A DNA stretch of 64,000 nt from an uncultured Flavobacteriales bacterium (lineage in GTDB: Bacteria; Bacteroidota; Bacteroidia; Flavobacteriales_G; Salibacteraceae), in NCBI GenBank assembly GCA_913020435.1, contig CAJVZZ010000008.1, positions 54,490-118,489 on the forward strand, in the 5' to 3' direction. The notes under the pieces are model-generated. The model worked only from the letters and a program-made list of their open reading frames with translations, was not told where the DNA came from and made no database searches. Made by a program: the position numbers and the translations under genes. This document shows positions 27,200 through 36,607 of this stretch, piece by piece. Positions within the stretch are counted from its first letter, which is position 1. Each line of letters opens with the position of its first letter.

Positions 27200-28939
27200 A
27201 TGAGCAAAGGCCAGGTCACTATCGGAAGCGTATTCAAAACCATTATTTGGCCTAGAAAGAACCTGCTTTTAGTCGGTTTGTTACTCATAATTATCTCTCG
27301 ACTGGCGAGCTTGGTTTTGCCGGGAGCGTCTAAATATTTGATAGATGACGTTATTGTAAATAACGATTTTGAAAAATTAAAATTAATAATTATTGCAGTT
27401 GCTTCAGCTATTGTAATACAGGCAATTACATCATTTCTATTAACGCGATTGTTGAGCGTTGAAGCGCAGCATTTAATTGCAGAATTAAGGGTTCAAGTTC
27501 AGAAGAAAGTGCTAGGTTTACCAGTCAACTTTTTTGACAATAGTAAGTCTGGAGAATTGGTTTCTAGAATTATGACTGATGTTGAAGGTGTTCGGAATTT
27601 GGTAGGTACAGGATTGGTTCAATTGGTTGGCGGAACAATTACTGCTTTTATTTCTTTGTTTCTACTAATAAAGATAAGTCCAATGATGACCGCTTTAGTG
27701 CTGATTCCAGTGGCTTTGTTTGGATTTATTGCGATGAAAGCATTTGCATTCATTCGCCCAATCTTTAAAGAACGGAGAGTAATTAACGCGGAAGTAACGG
27801 GTCGATTGACCGAAACACTGAATGGTGTCCGAGTTATCAAAGGATTTAATGCAGAACAGCAAGAGATTGAATCTTTCGAAAACGGGGTAGATAAACTGTT
27901 TGTGAATATTAAGAAGAGTTTGACTTCAACAGCATTTGTGACTAGTTCAGCTACGTTTCTACTGGGTTTAGCGTCTGCTGGAATCATGGGAATTGGTGGT
28001 TATCTGATGATGACCGATAAAATGACTTTTGGTGACTTCTTAGCATTCACGCTTTACTTAGGGTTTATGATTGCGCCGATAGTTCAAATGAGTAACATTG
28101 GTTCTCAACTTACTGATGGCTTTGCTGGCCTTGACAGAACCGAAGAATTGATGAAAATGAAATCGGAACACGATAATCCAGATCGAACGGAGACGCTACC
28201 AAAATCTATTCGAGGCGATATCAAATTCAACGATGTTTCTTTTGGTTATGAAGAAGATAAGGAGGTGTTGCATAATATTTCCATTGATGCGCCAAGTGGA
28301 TCGGTAACGGCCCTTGTAGGTTCATCAGGTTCGGGTAAAAGCACCATTGCAGGCCTTGTATCGTCCTTTTTAAGCCCAGATTCGGGTAAAATTACAATTG
28401 ATGGGCAGGATTTGTCAAAATGTACATTGGACAGTTACAGGCAGCATTTAGGCGTTGTGTTACAAGACGACTTTTTGTTTGAAGGCACCATTCGTGACAA
28501 TATCATTTTCCCAAGACCTAATTCTACCGAAGAGGAAGTGCAAGCAGCTGTAAAAGCAGCTTATGTAAGTGAATTTAGTGATCGATTCGAAGAAGGTTTG
28601 GATACTTTGATAGGGGAGCGCGGTGTTAAATTGTCTGGAGGTCAACGACAACGGATTGCTATTGCTAGAGCAGTATTGGCTGATCCTAAGGTTTTGATAT
28701 TGGACGAAGCAACTTCTAATTTGGATACCGAAAGTGAGGCATTGATTCAAGAATCATTGGGAGAGCTAATGAAAGGCAGAACCACCTTCGTTATTGCTCA
28801 CCGATTGAGCACCATTCGAAAAGCAGATCAGATTTTAGTTGTAGAAGACGGTCGCATTGCAGAGCAAGGAAATCACGACGATTTGATTGCTAAAGAAGGT
28901 CGTTATCACCAATTGTTTACGTATCAGGCTAGGATTTAA
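27200..28939 (+). CDS. ABC transporter, fused permease and ATP-binding protein (MsbA-like)
   Basis: ATG 27200 (MSKGQVTIG) is preferred because a promoter box overlaps the upstream start. About six membrane segments fill residues 20-310. The nucleotide-binding domain has Walker A GSSGSGKST, the Q-loop region LQDDFLF, signature LSGGQRQR, Walker B ILDEATSNLD and the switch histidine in IAHRLST. It works as a homodimeric exporter at the inner membrane. Lipid A/MsbA-type, multidrug or peptide cargo are all possible; nothing in the neighbours decides it. Confidence 0.9.
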   Translation: MSKGQVTIGSVFKTIIWPRKNLLLVGLLLIIISRLASLVLPGASKYLIDDVIVNNDFEKLKLIIIAVASAIVIQAITSFLLTRLLSVEAQHLIAELRVQVQKKVLGLPVNFFDNSKSGELVSRIMTDVEGVRNLVGTGLVQLVGGTITAFISLFLLIKISPMMTALVLIPVALFGFIAMKAFAFIRPIFKERRVINAEVTGRLTETLNGVRVIKGFNAEQQEIESFENGVDKLFVNIKKSLTSTAFVTSSATFLLGLASAGIMGIGGYLMMTDKMTFGDFLAFTLYLGFMIAPIVQMSNIGSQLTDGFAGLDRTEELMKMKSEHDNPDRTETLPKSIRGDIKFNDVSFGYEEDKEVLHNISIDAPSGSVTALVGSSGSGKSTIAGLVSSFLSPDSGKITIDGQDLSKCTLDSYRQHLGVVLQDDFLFEGTIRDNIIFPRPNSTEEEVQAAVKAAYVSEFSDRFEEGLDTLIGERGVKLSGGQRQRIAIARAVLADPKVLILDEATSNLDTESEALIQESLGELMKGRTTFVIAHRLSTIRKADQILVVEDGRIAEQGNHDDLIAKEGRYHQLFTYQARI

Positions 28940-29164
28940 TTTTTTTATGTAAAAAAAGCCCATGCAACCTACGCCCCGCAACTAAGGACAGTGCAGAGTT
29001 CAAGGGTTTTAATTTCGAGTTTCAATTCTTGCTACGTTCGAGACATACTGTTTCAAATTTACGCTATCGTTAGCATTTTCCTTTTAGTCGCTGCAACTCA
29101 CAGTAATTATGTTACTAATTGAAGGTGACCTTGAGAGTTCCTAATTAGGCTTGTATATCTTATT

Positions 29165-29371
29165 TCACTCATCAAAGGGGGTTTCATTTATCTCAATACT
29201 ATTGAGAAGTTCTTCTGCTGGAATTTCCGAATCAATTAATGCAATGGATAGCTTTTCAGATTTAATATAAATGTGAATTATTCTATTGGTATCAACGTCA
29301 ATTGCACTAATTGTAAGAAAAGACCTACAAGGTTCAAAACCATAACCTATCGTGAATATGCAATCATGCAT
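29165..29371 (-). CDS. small hypothetical protein, possibly truncated
   Basis: A 68-residue frame with an acidic C-terminus (IDSEIPAEELLNSIEINETPFDE). The frame stays open for ten plausible codons above the ATG before a TAG, so it may be the tail of a longer gene. It lies next to another interrupted frame at 29418-29705. Function is unknown. Confidence 0.35.
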   Translation of the reverse strand: MHDCIFTIGYGFEPCRSFLTISAIDVDTNRIIHIYIKSEKLSIALIDSEIPAEELLNSIEINETPFDE

Positions 29372-29417
29372 AGAAACAATAGAGGCTAAAGTAATGCCTA
29401 CCTAATCTGTATTATTT

Positions 29418-29705
29418 TCACTGATGAGGGTTTGCATCTTTGGAGAGGCAATACAAAAGCTGTTTTAATTCCTTTATTAATTCAATTTGTGTAATTACTA
29501 TGCGTGCTTCAATAGTGCCTCGAATAAATTTTAAAAGAGCTATTAAAAATTCTCTTTTTTTACCTGTAATATTCGTTTTCTAGACAATAGAATCCTTTTT
29601 GTAAATCCAATCATGATTTTTTGCAACCACCAAAATAAACTTTTGATAATCGGGATTCACTAAATCATTGGGTAACTCTAATATTTCCGTCTCGGATAGG
29701 GTCAT
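29418..29705 (-). pseudogene. hypothetical gene split by an in-frame TAG
   Basis: From ATG 29705 the frame gives 41 residues (MTLSETEILELPNDLVN to KKDSIV), a TAG at 29580-29582, then 53 more residues in the same frame (KTNITGKKREFLIALL to KDANPHQ) ending in TGA. Both parts have protein-like composition with amphipathic helices. The family is not recognised. It resembles the other nonsense-interrupted genes in this window. Confidence 0.45.
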
Positions 29706-29769
29706 TTTCTAATTAAGTGTTAGATATTTCATTTGGTAGACTATTGTGGATGATAGTTTGGCTAAAAAA

Positions 29770-30756
29770 TTATCTACGGTTTTGGAGGTTCGGTTGTTTT
29801 TTATTTTTAGATATATATTTAACGAGCTTAGATAAATAAAAAGCAATAGGTATTAATATACTTATGGAAATTATTAATATTAAAGCTTTAGAAACATTAA
29901 AATAATTCGCAATATTTTGGGATTTTTCAAAAATTTTAAAGTGAAGTAAATATAATTCCAAACTTATTAATCCGAAAAATCTAAGAAAATAATTTAAATT
30001 CTTAGATGATAATTTTTCTAAAAATGTAGCTATGATTAAACAAAAAGCAGGTGTAATTAATATAAAAGGATAAAAATAAAGACCAAGATTATATAAATAA
30101 TGAGGAAAATATCTTTTGAATATAAGCAACATAATTATACCTGATATACCAATAAAAAGGACGTTATGTAGTTTTATTGGTTTAAATTCAACCTTTTCGA
30201 AGGCGAATTTTCCAAATACAGCTCCAATTGAAAAAATAGGGATTCGGGTTATGAAAAGCATTAACACGATGTTTAGGGAAAAAACCATCCTAAGTGAAAC
30301 TAGAATTACTGATATTATTAATGCTATGACAATAAAATAAATGGGATTTTTTGTTATTTGCTTATATACGTAAGGAAAAATCAAATAAAACATAAATAAT
30401 GAAGGTATATACCATTCAAAAAAACCCAAGTTTGTCCAGAATCCAATTGTTAAAATATTAATAATGAAATTTTTAAGAGAAAATATTCCTAATAGTATCA
30501 TTGTAATTAAAACAATGATGACATAAGTGGGGTATATTCTTTTTAATCTTTTCTTAAAAAATAAAATTTTACTTTCATCCTTTTGGAACGAAAAAAACAA
30601 GCCAAATCCAGATAAAAATAAAAAGAAATCAACTCCTCCATAACCTATTGATGTAATTTGATTTATGTATGGTATATATCCAGCATGATATAATATTACA
30701 CAAATGATGGATATCCCCATCAATTCTGTCCTGTATTTACTTATTCTTTTTATCAT
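29770..30756 (-). CDS. membrane acyltransferase 3 family protein
   Basis: The 328-residue protein has about ten membrane helices and the acyltransferase-3 start, GISIICVILYHAGYI, with the conserved histidine, then GYGGVDFFLFLSGFGLFFS. Such enzymes O-acylate surface sugars such as lipopolysaccharide or capsule units. The gene is strongly AT-rich, with many isoleucine, phenylalanine and lysine codons, unlike its neighbours. A second family member follows at 30893-31987. The pair suggests a transferred surface-modification cassette. Confidence 0.85.
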   Translation of the reverse strand: MIKRISKYRTELMGISIICVILYHAGYIPYINQITSIGYGGVDFFLFLSGFGLFFSFQKDESKILFFKKRLKRIYPTYVIIVLITMILLGIFSLKNFIINILTIGFWTNLGFFEWYIPSLFMFYLIFPYVYKQITKNPIYFIVIALIISVILVSLRMVFSLNIVLMLFITRIPIFSIGAVFGKFAFEKVEFKPIKLHNVLFIGISGIIMLLIFKRYFPHYLYNLGLYFYPFILITPAFCLIIATFLEKLSSKNLNYFLRFFGLISLELYLLHFKIFEKSQNIANYFNVSKALILIISISILIPIAFYLSKLVKYISKNKKQPNLQNRR

Positions 30757-30892
30757 GATTCCTGTTCTATGGTGTTTTAAACTGACCTATAACCTTTGGC
30801 ATATGGCAAGTAGGCGATTTAGAAGCACTCATTTTTCGGCAAAACACCAAGTTTAATACAAGTAAAAAGCCTTGGGTTTAGAACTATTTCGC

Positions 30893-31987
30893 CTATTTTT
30901 TGAAGGCATTGTTGGGTGTAGTTTTTCGATTTCGAATAGTTTTTTTTATGTGTTTATTTATTGGTATTTCAAACAATGTAGAACTATAATGACTAATGAC
31001 TAATGTAACAGTAAAAGTTATAAAAATTATTAAGATATCATTCTCAATATGTAAAATCTTAGAATTAATAATTGAAAAATATCTCAAAATAAGATAATGA
31101 AACATATAGAATCCAAAGCTGATTTCTCCTAAGTGGATAAATATTTTTTTTGATAAAAATTTAGAGATTGCACCTTTTTGAAAAGAATAAGAAAATATCA
31201 AATAGCTCATTGGTATCCAGTAGTAAAAAGAATATCGCGCTACTTGATCTATTGATTGATGAAAGATGAAGAAAATTAGAAGTAATAAGATTGCGGAAAT
31301 TTCTAAATAATTATAATTTATTCTTTTTTCTTTTAGTGTCCGTGATTGAGATATATTAAAAAGAAAAATTCCAATAATAAAATCAACAACTCTTGTGAAA
31401 GGATTTATATAAAATACTTGATGATAATAATTCTCGGGAATTACTAAAGTTAATATAGGGATAATTGCAACTATTAAAAAAATAAAAATGTTTTTATAAC
31501 TTCTAATTTTGGGTATTAATAAAATGAGAAAGGGGAAAATTAAATAGAAGAACATTTCATCGGATATACTCCAAGAAGGAGCATTGAAAGAAAAATAAAT
31601 ATTTCCTCTGGGAATATAACTTTGAGTTAAAGATAAATTCGTTAATGCTTGGCTCAACCAAAGACTTTTGTTTTGAATAAATATACGATAGGATAAGGGT
31701 ATAGATATTATTAGAGTTAAAATATGTAGTGGAAAAATTCTTGCAAATCTCGCTTGGTAGAAAGCTTTCTTTGATTTTTGTTTTTTCAGTATGTCATCTT
31801 GGTAATTATAGGCAAGTATAAAACCACTTAAAATGAAAAAGAAACTAACACCTATATATCCCTCATCAAATACGAAATCATAAATCCAACGTAAAACTTT
31901 AGAATCACTTTTATTAAGAAAATTCAGATGAGATGCAAATACCATAAATGCAAAAAAAAATCTTAATGAAGTTAAAGGTTTAATCAC
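30893..31987 (-). CDS. OafA-like acyltransferase 3 family protein
   Basis: The GTG-start 364-residue protein begins LTSLRFFFAFMVFASHLNF and has DEGYIGVSFFFILSGFILAY, hallmarks of OafA/YrhL membrane acyltransferases; the arginine and histidine of the first helix are present. About ten helices follow. There is no C-terminal SGNH domain, so it is the transmembrane-only form. It probably acetylates cell-surface polysaccharide. Like its neighbour it is unusually AT-rich; the two are only distantly similar, so they are not a recent duplication. Confidence 0.86.
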   Translation of the reverse strand: MIKPLTSLRFFFAFMVFASHLNFLNKSDSKVLRWIYDFVFDEGYIGVSFFFILSGFILAYNYQDDILKKQKSKKAFYQARFARIFPLHILTLIISIPLSYRIFIQNKSLWLSQALTNLSLTQSYIPRGNIYFSFNAPSWSISDEMFFYLIFPFLILLIPKIRSYKNIFIFLIVAIIPILTLVIPENYYHQVFYINPFTRVVDFIIGIFLFNISQSRTLKEKRINYNYLEISAILLLLIFFIFHQSIDQVARYSFYYWIPMSYLIFSYSFQKGAISKFLSKKIFIHLGEISFGFYMFHYLILRYFSIINSKILHIENDILIIFITFTVTLVISHYSSTLFEIPINKHIKKTIRNRKTTPNNAFKK

Positions 31988-32090
31988 CTCTCTATATATT
32001 TAAAAAATTATTCAATTCTTCTTCTTGAGTTTAAATTACCTCCAACGTATTGTGTAAAATGCGTTTTCACATATTGTTGGCAGTTGTTTA

Positions 32091-32702
32091 TTAAACTTTC
32101 ACTCCCATTGAAATCCCAATCCAAGGCATATATTTTGGAAACCAACCAGAAGGTTCAGGTAAACTAATACAATAGCCTGTCAATCTTAAATAAGTTTTTT
32201 TAAACGAGAGTTGATATCCAATACCTGCATTCCACTCCAATTGTGATTCTGACCAAGATTCAGTCTCTGATGGATATCTATTTCTACTTGTAAATAGAAC
32301 ATTGGTTAAACCTGCTGTAAGATGTAACTGATGTTTATTTTTTCCAATAAAGTAATTTCCATAAATCATTTGGGACCCAATAATGTCAAGATATTTCCCG
32401 GTTTCTGAATTTCCATTGTTATTTCGGATAATATCTCCCTTATGAAAGTTAATAAGCCCAATACCAAAGCCCAAAGAGATTTGTTTATGCAAAGCATATT
32501 CATAATTCAATGAACCATAAATGCATGTGCGTCCCCCTAGTTCAATATGAACAAAGTGTTTGCTATCCTGATTGAAATATTTTTCAGATTGGGGCGTGCT
32601 TTTCTCTATGGGATCTTGAGCACTAATACTTTGAAACGCCAGAATCAATAGCCCTGAAGTGAAAAACTTTAAGAAATAGGTATCATAATAAAAGGAGTTC
32701 AT
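32091..32702 (-). CDS. hypothetical outer-membrane beta-barrel protein
   Basis: A signal segment (FFTSGLLILAFQSISAQD) is followed by alternating strands such as FVHIELGGRTCIYGSLNYEYA, ISLGFGIGLIN and YLRLTGYCI, ending in GISMGVKV with a hydrophobic final strand. The 203-residue size fits an 8-strand barrel. It has no recognised family. It may belong to the AT-rich accessory stretch, but its composition is closer to normal. Confidence 0.65.
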   Translation of the reverse strand: MNSFYYDTYFLKFFTSGLLILAFQSISAQDPIEKSTPQSEKYFNQDSKHFVHIELGGRTCIYGSLNYEYALHKQISLGFGIGLINFHKGDIIRNNNGNSETGKYLDIIGSQMIYGNYFIGKNKHQLHLTAGLTNVLFTSRNRYPSETESWSESQLEWNAGIGYQLSFKKTYLRLTGYCISLPEPSGWFPKYMPWIGISMGVKV

Positions 32703-32831
32703 TTATGCTATAAATAATTAACAACAATTGGAGATAATAAATGCAATATACTCGTCTTACAGTATCACAAATATATTTAATCAAAAGCGTGTAAATGTTC
32801 TTAAAGTACTGCCCAATAAACAGAATAATTT

Positions 32832-32856
32832 TTAAATGCAACATTGTTGCATTTAA
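32832..32856. promoter_or_regulatory. 25-bp perfect palindrome, probable Zur operator
   Basis: Twelve-base arms TTAAATGCAACA and their exact complement flank a single T. Size and shape fit a Fur-family operator. It lies 33 bp before the first gene of a lipoprotein / His-rich receptor / Fur-family operon, so binding by the encoded regulator is likely. Confidence 0.75.
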
Positions 32857-32889
32857 TAGTATATTCGCAGTTCAAATTAAAAAAAAGCT

Positions 32890-33447
32890 ATGCGTTTATT
32901 ACTATTATCCTTTGCTATTGTATTTGTTTCTTGTAAAAAAGACGATCCTCTGACTCCAACTCTTCCTACGATCCCGAACCAAGAAGAAGTAATTACTACT
33001 TTAAACTACACGCTAACTGCTCCGAACGGTGACGTCGTATTGTTTTCTTTCAAAGATGTTGATGGAGATGGCGGAAATGCACCCGTCATAGTAAATGGAG
33101 CACTGGATACCAATTTGACCTATTCTGGAAAAATTGAATTATTAAATGAAACAGTTTCTCCCGCTGAAGATATTACTGAAGAGGTGAAAGAAGAAGGCGA
33201 CGAACATCAGATTTTTTATCAATTCTCAAATCCAGACTTAGGCACAACGTACACGGATGCTGACGCTAATGGAAAGCCAATCGGTGTTTCGACTCAGTTA
33301 ATCACCAAAGGAACATTCAGCTCAACGTTAACAATCACTTTGCGACATACACCCGATAAAAACGCTTCAGATGTCGCTTCTGGTGATATCTCGAATGCAG
33401 GTGGCGAAACTGACATTGAGGTGACCTTTGACGTTGATGTTAAATAG
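32890..33447 (+). CDS. lipoprotein of the zinc-uptake operon
   Basis: The 185-residue protein has a short signal with lipobox FVSCKK. The mature part is acidic and beta-rich with a calcium-like DVDGDGGN segment. It is followed at once by a TonB-dependent receptor, whose likely start (33437) overlaps its end by 11 bp. Proteins of this type often accompany metal receptors in Bacteroidota and may act as surface or periplasmic helpers; the exact role is unknown. It sits behind the probable Zur operator. Confidence 0.78.
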   Translation: MRLLLLSFAIVFVSCKKDDPLTPTLPTIPNQEEVITTLNYTLTAPNGDVVLFSFKDVDGDGGNAPVIVNGALDTNLTYSGKIELLNETVSPAEDITEEVKEEGDEHQIFYQFSNPDLGTTYTDADANGKPIGVSTQLITKGTFSSTLTITLRHTPDKNASDVASGDISNAGGETDIEVTFDVDVK

Positions 33448-35767
33448 TTTTTTTACGCTACTTATTGTCTTTGCGTTTTGCGTTCAAAGCACTGCGCAAA
33501 CGTGTAATCTTAATATTTCTGGCCGTCTTACGGATGAAACAACCAGCAAGCCCATTGTTTATGGAAATGTATTTATAAAAGAACTCAAATTGGGTTCGGT
33601 TTCGGACACTGCTGGGAACTTCAAAATCCAAGGCGTTTGTCCTGGAAATTACCACCTTGTGATTAGCCATATCGGCTGCGAAACCATTGAGTATTTTCTT
33701 AATCTAAGGAACGATACCGTCATGGGTATTTCTTTAGACCACAATCACCATCACTTGCATGAAGTATCCATTACTGCTAAATTAAAAGAGCGCAGCATAC
33801 AGGAATCGCAAACCATTGGCAAGCAAGACTTGGAAGAGAACGGCGATAAAAACTTGTCTACCCTTTTAGATCAAATGAGTGGGGTAAGTTCTATCAAAAA
33901 TGGCAGTGGAATAGCTAAACCAGTCGTACATGGCCTTTATGGGAATCGGCTAGCAATAATGAATAATGGTGTGGCGCAAAGTGGCCAACAATGGGGTGTA
34001 GATCACAGTCCTGAGATAGACCCGCTTTCGGCGAATGAAATAACGGTAATCAAAGGAGTTGGAGCAGTAGAGTACCAAGGAAATTCATTGGGAAGTGTGA
34101 TATTAGTAGAACCGAGTCGCATAAAAAGAGAACCGCATTTACACGGATCAGGGAATTACTTTTTTGAATCTAATGGTCTTGGAAACGTGCTGCATTTTTC
34201 GCTGCAGCAATACAAAAATGTTGGTTTGGAGATAGGCTGGAAAGTAGATGCTACCGTCAAAAAAAGCGGAGACAATCGCAGCCCAAATTATTACCTGAGA
34301 AACACAGGAAATGAAGAAGCAAATGTTGCGCTGCAATTCGAAAAAGCCATTCGGAAAAACTGGATAATGGATGCTTATTTAAGTTCATTTAATGCAAAGC
34401 CGGGAGTATTGCGAGGTGCGCATATTGGAAATTTGACCGACTTAGATGAAGCATTTAACCGATCAGAACCCTTTTTTACACAGGACAAATTTTCGTATGA
34501 AATCGAAGCACCGCGCCAGCAGGTAAATCATCATTTAATGAAATTGCATTCCATGTACTTCATCACTCCAAATCAAAAATTGGAATTTACTTATGCAGTG
34601 CAGCTGAATCAGCGCAAGGAATTTGACGTTCGAAGAGGTGGCAGGTCAGATATTCCCACGTTGAGCCTAGATCAAGTTTCGAATTTTGGTGAGGTGAAAT
34701 ATTTGAGTGATTTTGGAGAAAATTGGGAATTCAAAACGGGAGTGCAAGTCAACCATACAGATAACACCAATGTTCCAGAAACGAATATTCTACCGCTGAT
34801 TCCAAACTACGTAGCAATAGAATATGGCGCGTTTGGAATACTTGCTAAAGCTTGGGATAAAACCACCTTTGAAATAGGAGGAAGGTATGATTTGGAAAAT
34901 CGAAATGTAGCTACCATTTCGAATTCGGTTCCTAGAAGCATAGTTAAGTACAGCAATTCGTACAGCAATTTCTCGGCAATGAGTGGAGTCAGTCAGCAGT
35001 TGATTAAGAACTGGAAATTATTAGGAAATATAGGATTTGCAAATCGAAACCCCGAGGTTAATGAGCTGTATAGCAATGGCCTGCACCAGGGTGTAAGTGG
35101 AATTGAACTGGGTGAGGTTACCTTGAGACCAGAGCAATCGCTAAAAGGAACGCTTTCGCTGAAAGGTAAAGTGAAGAACAAGTTGTTTTTTGAGGCCTTG
35201 GGCTATTATCAAGTCATTGAGGACTATATATTCCTGAATCCAAGCAATGAAGTTCGACTGACGATTCGTGGCGCTTTTCCGGTGTTTAAATACGAACAAA
35301 CCAATGCCAGTATTTATGGGTTGGATTTTTCTACGGTTTATCAGATAACAAGTCACCTAGAGACTAAAATTCAATACAGTTATTTAAAGGGAGACGATAA
35401 TTCACAGGGAATTCCATTGATTTTTATGCCTGCCAATAATCTTTATGGAGCATTGACTTATGATGTTAAGAACTGGAACTTAGGACGCGGTAAATGGGAA
35501 AACATAGAGTTGCAGGTAAACAATCGTTTTGTGTTTGAGCAGATGCACATCTTGCCTTCACAAGATTTTATTCAGACGCCAAAGGCCTATAACCTGATAG
35601 GAGCAAAGGTTTCTGCAGAGCGGCAGGTAGGTAAGTTTAGGTTTAACTTTTATCTAAGGGCAGAAAACATATTGAACACGGTGTATCGCGACTATTTGAA
35701 TCGGCAACGGTATTTTGCGGATGATTTAGGGGTGAATATTATTGCTGGGATTAATGCAAAGTTTTAA
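33437..35767 (+). CDS. TonB-dependent receptor, ZnuD-like
   Basis: ATG 33437 gives a clean signal peptide (MLNSFFTLLIVFAFC to STAQT). A CarboxypepD_reg-like domain follows (about 25-100), then a His-rich linker DHNHHHLHEV, a plug domain with VHGLYGNRLAIMNNG and QWGVDHSPEID, and a 22-strand barrel ending in a typical aromatic-rich strand. The plug sequence and histidines resemble ZnuD-type zinc receptors. It would import zinc across the outer membrane using TonB energy. It is in an operon with a Fur-family gene 13 bp downstream. Confidence 0.88.
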   Translation: MLNSFFTLLIVFAFCVQSTAQTCNLNISGRLTDETTSKPIVYGNVFIKELKLGSVSDTAGNFKIQGVCPGNYHLVISHIGCETIEYFLNLRNDTVMGISLDHNHHHLHEVSITAKLKERSIQESQTIGKQDLEENGDKNLSTLLDQMSGVSSIKNGSGIAKPVVHGLYGNRLAIMNNGVAQSGQQWGVDHSPEIDPLSANEITVIKGVGAVEYQGNSLGSVILVEPSRIKREPHLHGSGNYFFESNGLGNVLHFSLQQYKNVGLEIGWKVDATVKKSGDNRSPNYYLRNTGNEEANVALQFEKAIRKNWIMDAYLSSFNAKPGVLRGAHIGNLTDLDEAFNRSEPFFTQDKFSYEIEAPRQQVNHHLMKLHSMYFITPNQKLEFTYAVQLNQRKEFDVRRGGRSDIPTLSLDQVSNFGEVKYLSDFGENWEFKTGVQVNHTDNTNVPETNILPLIPNYVAIEYGAFGILAKAWDKTTFEIGGRYDLENRNVATISNSVPRSIVKYSNSYSNFSAMSGVSQQLIKNWKLLGNIGFANRNPEVNELYSNGLHQGVSGIELGEVTLRPEQSLKGTLSLKGKVKNKLFFEALGYYQVIEDYIFLNPSNEVRLTIRGAFPVFKYEQTNASIYGLDFSTVYQITSHLETKIQYSYLKGDDNSQGIPLIFMPANNLYGALTYDVKNWNLGRGKWENIELQVNNRFVFEQMHILPSQDFIQTPKAYNLIGAKVSAERQVGKFRFNFYLRAENILNTVYRDYLNRQRYFADDLGVNIIAGINAKF

Positions 35768-35780
35768 ATTCGTTGGAGTT

Positions 35781-36197
35781 ATGAATGAAACGAATAATTG
35801 GGCAGAAGCCTTGCGTACAAGGAATTTAAAAGCGACTACCAATCGGGTAGGAGTGCTGCAGACAATTGAAGAATTTGACAAGGCAATTCCTCATTCCAAA
35901 ATTCAGGATCGGTTGCAAAAGGTAGATCGCGTAACACTCTATCGCACCTTAAATTCGCTTATCGAATCAGGGATGATCCACAAAGTATCGGTAGAAAACG
36001 ATGAGATATTTTATGCTATTTGCAGTCAAAAATGCACGACAGAAGAGCACAACCACCAGCACGTTCATTTTAAATGTACGAACTGCAATGAAGTGTCTTG
36101 TGTTCAAAGTAATTCAATAGAGACCTTAAATTTACCAGGATATAAAATTGAGAGCTTTGAGATTCAGGCTAAAGGGATTTGTTCTAATTGTAGTTGA
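35781..36197 (+). CDS. zur: Fur-family regulator, probably Zur
   Basis: ATG 35781 is preceded by TTGGAGTT and lies just after the receptor stop; an earlier in-frame ATG at 35742 would overlap the receptor. The product (138 residues) has the winged helix (LKATTNRVGVLQTIEEF, DRVTLYRTLNSL) and a metal domain with HNHQHVHFKCTNCNEVSC and a final CSNC, supplying the structural Cys4 zinc site. Context (His-rich receptor, palindrome) favours zinc over iron. It probably represses its own operon through the 32832-32856 palindrome. Confidence 0.82.
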   Translation: MNETNNWAEALRTRNLKATTNRVGVLQTIEEFDKAIPHSKIQDRLQKVDRVTLYRTLNSLIESGMIHKVSVENDEIFYAICSQKCTTEEHNHQHVHFKCTNCNEVSCVQSNSIETLNLPGYKIESFEIQAKGICSNCS

Positions 36198-36607
36198 ATT
36201 TGTGCCTAATAAAAAACGAAGATTCAATAATAGGCGTATTTAAACTAAGAGCTAAAGATTTAGTATTGTTAATGGTAGTTTGTCAGTTGGCAGCGTTGGG
36301 CTTTTCTCAAAAGATGGGTCAGCTTTCCATCTTCAAACTCCCAAGCACAGAAAAATTCGTTCGATTTAGCTGCGATTGTCTCAGGCTCCAATTTTCATCT
36401 AGAGTATAAATCACTATTTCATTATGATTTTTCATACTAGAATAAGACTTCCGAGTTATTCTTTTATGGTTTTTCTGGAAATCGAACTCATGGATAAATG
36501 CAGTTTAAAAAGAAAAAAGGCATTCATTTATAGCTTGCTAAATTTTAAGCAAGAGGCTCAATTCCGATATCTTTCGTTTTTCTTTCATAGAATTATCCTG
36601 AAAAGTT
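36198..36607. other. 410-bp region with possible gene remnant
   Basis: No intact gene is supported. On the minus strand a protein-like frame reads EPETIAAKSNEFFCAWEFED and continues about 15 residues to a stop near 36270, with no proper start. It may be a decayed gene, but the family is unknown. Forward frames at 36194-36409 and 36424-36627 look accidental. Confidence 0.25.
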
